Below the pieces are notes generated by a model, which was not told where the DNA came from, ran no database searches, and worked only from the letters and a program-made list of their open reading frames with translations. DNA of 64,000 nucleotides from Saccharicrinis sp963677655. Its GTDB lineage: Bacteria; Bacteroidota; Bacteroidia; Bacteroidales; Marinilabiliaceae. Within the stretch, counting starts at the first letter, position 1. Every line of letters begins with the position of its first letter. Location: assembly GCA_963677655.1 (NCBI GenBank), contig OY782088.1, one strand, 5' to 3'. Below, piece by piece: positions 60,725-64,000 of this stretch. Made by a program: the position numbers and the translations under genes.

Positions 60725-62665
60725 ATGGAAGTATACGCAGAAAAATTTGATGATATAAAAATTCTTAGGTTCGAAATACCTGGATTTGAAAAGCTTGATT
60801 TAAAAAAGAAATTATATATCTATTATTTATCACAAGCAACCATAGCCGGAAGAGATATTCTCTGGGATCAGCATGGGAAGTATAATTTGTACATTCGAGA
60901 TATACTTGAAGCAATATATCAAAGTGTTAATGATGAGAATAATCCAGAGTGGAATGATTTTGTAACTTATTTAAAAAAAGTTTGGTTTTCTTCTGGAATA
61001 CATCATCATTATAGTACGGATAAATTTATTCCCCTTTTTAGTGAAGAAACCTTTGATGGTTGGCTAAATAAATTGCAGGTCGGCGAATATGGTATTACAG
61101 AAGAACATCTTAATCCTGATTGTATTGACTTATTAAAGAAATTAATATTTGATCCGAAATTTTATTCTAAAAGAGTTAATACAAATCCGGAATCAGATTT
61201 AATTATATCATCTGCAAATAATTTTTATGAGGATGTAAATCAAAATGAAGTTGAAGAATTTTATAAACAACAGAAAGCTAATTCTCAAAATAAAAAGATC
61301 TCATTTGGATTAAATTCCAAGCTGGTTAAAATTAATTCTATTTCGGAAGAAGTTTACAAAAAGGATGGACTTTATGGATCAGCAATAGAGGTTATTATTG
61401 ATAATTTGCAAAAGGCTAAAGAGTTTGCAGAAAATGATGAACAAATTGCAATTTTAGATTCATTAATTCATTTTTATTCAACCGGGGACTTAGAAACTTT
61501 TGATGAGTTTAATATTCTTTGGGTTAAGGCTCTTTCTGGAGATGTGGATTTTATAAATGGTTTTATTGAAACATATGGAGATCCAATGGGAATGAAAGCT
61601 ACATGGGAAGGTGTTGTTCAACTTAAAGATGCTGAAGAAACTAAAAGGGCAAAAGTTATAGCAGATAATGCAAGTTGGTTTGAGAAACATTCTCCTGTCG
61701 ATAGCCAATACAAAAAAGATGAAATAAAAGGAATTTCTCTAAATGCAATAAATGCAGTAATGCTAGGTGGTGATTGTTATCCTGCAAGTCCGTTAGGGAT
61801 TAATTTACCCAATGCAGAATGGATTAGAGAAGAGCATGGTTCTAAATCAGTAACCCTGACAAATATTTCAAATGCCCATCATAAAGCAGCATTGAGCACA
61901 GGATTTGCGGAAGAGTTTTGTTTCTCAGAAAAAGAGGTGGAATTAGAAAAGAAGCATGGTGCTTTGGCTGATAATTTACATACGCATCTTCATGAATGTG
62001 TAGGACATGGTTCCGGAAAAATGATGTCAGGAGTTACTTCTGATTCTTTAAAATCTTTTGGATCTGTTATTGAGGAAACAAGGGCCGATTTGTATGGACT
62101 TTATTTTATGTATCATCCCAAAGCTATTGAATTAGAGTTAATCCCTGATTTGGATGCAGCAAGAGCTCATTATAATAGTTATTTACGAAATGGCTTGTTA
62201 ACTCAGATTACACGAATCAAATTAGGTGATAAAATTGAACAGGCACATATGCGTAATCGTCAATTAATCAGTAAGTGGGTATATGAAAAAGGTAAGGATG
62301 AGGTTGTTGAAATGGTAAAAAAGGACAATAAAACTTATGTTGTTATCCATGATTACGATAAACTACATGATTTATTCGGTGAACTTCTTAAGGAAATTCA
62401 AAGAATTAAATCAGAAGGCGATTATGAAGCGGCTAAAAATATAGTGGAAGGTTTTGGTATTAATATTGATTACGAGTTGCATAAAGAAATTTTAGATCGA
62501 TTTGAGAAATTAAATATTCCTCCTTTTACTGGATTTTTAAATCCTAATTTAAATTTAGTTTACAAGGGTAAGGAAATAACTGATGTTTTAATTGATTATA
62601 ATACAGACTATACAAGTCAAATGATTAATTATTCAAAATCATATAAAACTATTAAAGCATGTTAA
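60725..62665 (+). CDS. Dipeptidyl peptidase III-like zinc peptidase (M49)
   Basis: A 646-residue protein with the M49 zinc motif HECVGHGSGKM near residues 422-432 (HExxGH) and the second motif EETRADLYGLYFMYHP (glutamate ligand) about 35 residues on. The C-terminal helical part is typical of the bacterial DPP III group (KWVYEKGKDEVVEMVKKDNK). No signal peptide is present, so it is cytoplasmic. It removes dipeptides from the N-terminus of oligopeptides. It is slightly shorter than Bacteroides homologues that carry a signal peptide. Family members are sometimes mislabelled dihydrofolate reductase in databases. Confidence 0.9.
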   Translation: MEVYAEKFDDIKILRFEIPGFEKLDLKKKLYIYYLSQATIAGRDILWDQHGKYNLYIRDILEAIYQSVNDENNPEWNDFVTYLKKVWFSSGIHHHYSTDKFIPLFSEETFDGWLNKLQVGEYGITEEHLNPDCIDLLKKLIFDPKFYSKRVNTNPESDLIISSANNFYEDVNQNEVEEFYKQQKANSQNKKISFGLNSKLVKINSISEEVYKKDGLYGSAIEVIIDNLQKAKEFAENDEQIAILDSLIHFYSTGDLETFDEFNILWVKALSGDVDFINGFIETYGDPMGMKATWEGVVQLKDAEETKRAKVIADNASWFEKHSPVDSQYKKDEIKGISLNAINAVMLGGDCYPASPLGINLPNAEWIREEHGSKSVTLTNISNAHHKAALSTGFAEEFCFSEKEVELEKKHGALADNLHTHLHECVGHGSGKMMSGVTSDSLKSFGSVIEETRADLYGLYFMYHPKAIELELIPDLDAARAHYNSYLRNGLLTQITRIKLGDKIEQAHMRNRQLISKWVYEKGKDEVVEMVKKDNKTYVVIHDYDKLHDLFGELLKEIQRIKSEGDYEAAKNIVEGFGINIDYELHKEILDRFEKLNIPPFTGFLNPNLNLVYKGKEITDVLIDYNTDYTSQMINYSKSYKTIKAC

Positions 62666-62731
62666 AAATTAGCTTTTATTATGAAATAAATAGCTTTGAT
62701 GTTTGAATTTCGGATTATTTTGTCTTTTTTT

Positions 62732-62773
62732 AAGAAAGTGATTTTTGTTTATTCTAAAAAACTCACTTTCTTT
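62732..62773 (+). terminator. Terminator after the M49 peptidase gene
   Basis: AAGAAAGTGA (62732-62741) pairs with TCACTTTCTT (62763-62772), with further A-T pairing inside the loop. Confidence 0.65.
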
Positions 62774-62814
62774 GCATAAAGAATTTGATATAGACATTTT
62801 TAAAAGAAATACAT

Positions 62815-63405
62815 ATGGAAATTTCAAGAAACAAAATGGTAACGCTTTCTTATGTGTTACGTTTGAATGGTTTTGAGGGGGAGATTGTTGAAGAAACTAC
62901 AGAAGAAAAACCATTAGAATTCATCTTTGGAACAGGTAGAATGTTACAGATGTTCGAAGATAAATTAGAAGGTTTGAAAGCTGGTGAAGAGTTTAAATTT
63001 GAGTTGAAAGCTGATGAGGCTTATGGTCAAATTAATGAAGAAGCTAAAGTAAGTATTCCAAGAAATATATTTGAGGTAAACGGTGAAATGGATGAAAACT
63101 TAATTAAAGTTGGAAACATGGTCCCAATGCAAGATGCTCAGGGAAATCGTTTAAATGGAATTGTTTTAGAAGTTACAGATGAAAATGTAAGAATGGATTT
63201 TAATCATCCTTTAGCAGGTGATGATTTATTCTTTTCAGGATCAATTAACACAGTACGTGAAGCATCAGACGAAGAGATAATGGCTGTTGTTGGTGGCGGA
63301 AGTTGTGGTTCTGGCTGCGGTTGTGGAAGTGGAGCTGAAACAGGATGTGAAAGCGGTGCTTGTGGTTCTGATGGTTCTGGTTCTGGAGGTTGTGGTTGCT
63401 CATAA
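62815..63405 (+). CDS. slyD: SlyD-type FKBP peptidyl-prolyl isomerase with cysteine-rich tail
   Basis: A 196-residue FKBP protein. The split FKBP core (NKMVTLSYVLRLNGFEGEIV and LEGLKAGEEFKFELKADEAYG) surrounds the insert-in-flap chaperone domain (VSIPRNIF, NMVPMQDAQGNRLNGIVLEV), and MDFNHPLAGDDLFFSG is the usual SlyD signature. The last 35 or so residues are glycine, serine and cysteine rich, with about nine cysteines (CGSGCGCGSG, CESGACG, CGCS). In SlyD this tail binds nickel and other metals and supports metalloenzyme assembly; here histidines are absent, so a cysteine-only site is likely. Cytoplasmic. Confidence 0.93.
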   Translation: MEISRNKMVTLSYVLRLNGFEGEIVEETTEEKPLEFIFGTGRMLQMFEDKLEGLKAGEEFKFELKADEAYGQINEEAKVSIPRNIFEVNGEMDENLIKVGNMVPMQDAQGNRLNGIVLEVTDENVRMDFNHPLAGDDLFFSGSINTVREASDEEIMAVVGGGSCGSGCGCGSGAETGCESGACGSDGSGSGGCGCS

Positions 63406-63445
63406 TCTTATTTAAGTGTTGGTGAAATAACCTTAAAATATTTAC

Positions 63446-63476
63446 AGCCCGTTTTCAAATGAAAATGGGCTTTTTC
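63446..63476 (+). terminator. Terminator after slyD
   Basis: AGCCCGTTTTC (63446-63456) pairs with GAAAATGGGCT (63461-63471), with one G-T pair, followed by TTTTCATTTT. Confidence 0.9.
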
Positions 63477-63518
63477 ATTTTAATATGCTCATAGAATAAG
63501 TTTATACGATAACTTTTC

Positions 63519-63526
63519 TATTTTTG
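63519..63526 (+). promoter_or_regulatory. -7 promoter box (TATTTTTG) upstream of aroC
   Basis: TATTTTTG matches TAnnTTTG, about 94 bases before the chorismate synthase start. A good -33 partner is not seen. Confidence 0.4.
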
Positions 63527-63619
63527 TGATTTAAATCATATATATAATAAGCAATCAATGAAGATTAAGGAATTTATTATTGAATTATTAAATTTCTTTA
63601 ATCTATAATTAAATAAATT

Positions 63620-64000
63620 ATGGCAGGTAATTCTTTTGGACAATTTTTTAAGTTGACTTCATTTGGAGAGTCTCATGGTAAAGCTGTAGGCGGAGTAATT
63701 GAAGGGGTAATGCCCGGTATCGATATAGATATGGATTTTATTCAAGGTGAATTAAATCGCCGTAGACCTGGTCAAAGTGCTATTACTACACCAAGAGATG
63801 AAAAAGATAAAGTTGAGATTCTTTCTGGTGTTATGGATGGGAAAGCAACAGGAACTCCAATTGGTTTTGTAATTTGGAATGCAGATCAACGTTCAAAGGA
63901 TTATAGCAATATTAAGGATGTTTACAGACCTTCGCATGCTGATTTTACTTACCAAAGTAAATATGGGATTCGTGATTATAGAGGAGGAGGTCGTTCTTCC
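63620..64000 (+). CDS. aroC: Chorismate synthase, N-terminal part (cut by window edge)
   Basis: An open frame of 127 codons runs from ATG 63620 to the last base. The protein starts AGNSFGQFFKLTSFGESHGK, with the family motif GESHG, followed by ELNRRRPGQSAITTPRDE and GVMDGKATGTPIGF, and ends in IRDYRGGGRSS, all diagnostic of chorismate synthase. The enzyme converts 5-enolpyruvylshikimate-3-phosphate to chorismate using reduced FMN. The remaining two thirds lie beyond the window. Confidence 0.97.
   Translation, partial: MAGNSFGQFFKLTSFGESHGKAVGGVIEGVMPGIDIDMDFIQGELNRRRPGQSAITTPRDEKDKVEILSGVMDGKATGTPIGFVIWNADQRSKDYSNIKDVYRPSHADFTYQSKYGIRDYRGGGRSS

Noticed and set aside
1..64000. tRNA genes, rRNA, CRISPR arrays, insertion sequences and prophage
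   Set aside because: No cloverleaf-type sequence, spaced direct repeats, transposase, integrase or phage structural gene was found on reading both strands.

Overview
This AT-rich window has a Bacteroidota gene repertoire: a SusC/SusD outer-membrane pair, many lipoproteins with a lipobox cysteine, TAnnTTTG-type promoter boxes and few strong Shine-Dalgarno sites. The mix of a pectin locus with a sulfatase, polyphosphate kinase, a CusA-TolC fusion and DUF6132 suggests a marine or sediment member of the Marinilabiliales/Prolixibacteraceae type. That placement is inference. No rRNA, tRNA, CRISPR array, transposase or phage gene was seen.

Bases 1 to about 23,300 form a polysaccharide utilisation locus (PUL) that looks aimed at rhamnogalacturonan-I. 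On the minus strand lie SusC, SusD, a sulfatase, a three-domain GH105-CE12-GH43-like enzyme, a CE12 acetylesterase, a GH106 rhamnosidase and a GH28 enzyme that runs off the left edge. Divergent from SusC, on the plus strand, lie GH105, CE12, a small DUF4450-like protein, GH28 and a PL11 rhamnogalacturonan lyase. Together they would cut the backbone (PL11, GH28), remove acetyl and sulfate groups (CE12 x3, sulfatase), release unsaturated galacturonate (GH105 x2) and rhamnose (GH106), and import oligosaccharides (SusC/D). No regulator gene is visible. Two long structured intergenic elements bracket the plus-strand GH28 gene.

Bases 23,400 to 33,200 hold both enzymes of agmatine-to-putrescine conversion (aguA, aguB), separated by a lipoprotein, a beta-barrel protein and a flavin-binding protein. 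A dehydrogenase-like SDR, a large PAS sensor kinase and a decayed histidine-kinase tail follow. Bases 33,300 to 42,800 carry small proteins of mostly unknown role, a beta-lactamase-like hydrolase, a membrane/exported iron-sulfur protein next to an exported aldo-keto reductase, two small haem-binding-domain proteins and an azoreductase-like flavoprotein.

Bases 43,000 to 53,600 carry a heavy-metal RND pump fused to a TolC-like protein with its adaptor, a CorA-type channel, and an iron-dependent alcohol dehydrogenase beside two sensor kinases, one with a PocR domain, resembling the Erc system. Bases 53,676 to the end are mostly housekeeping: MiaB-type methylthiotransferase, ferredoxin-NADP-reductase-like protein, polyphosphate kinase, threonine dehydrogenase, a DUF6132 peptide, a secreted unknown, an M49 peptidase, SlyD and the start of chorismate synthase. 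Many genes end in clear stem-loop terminators, listed individually.
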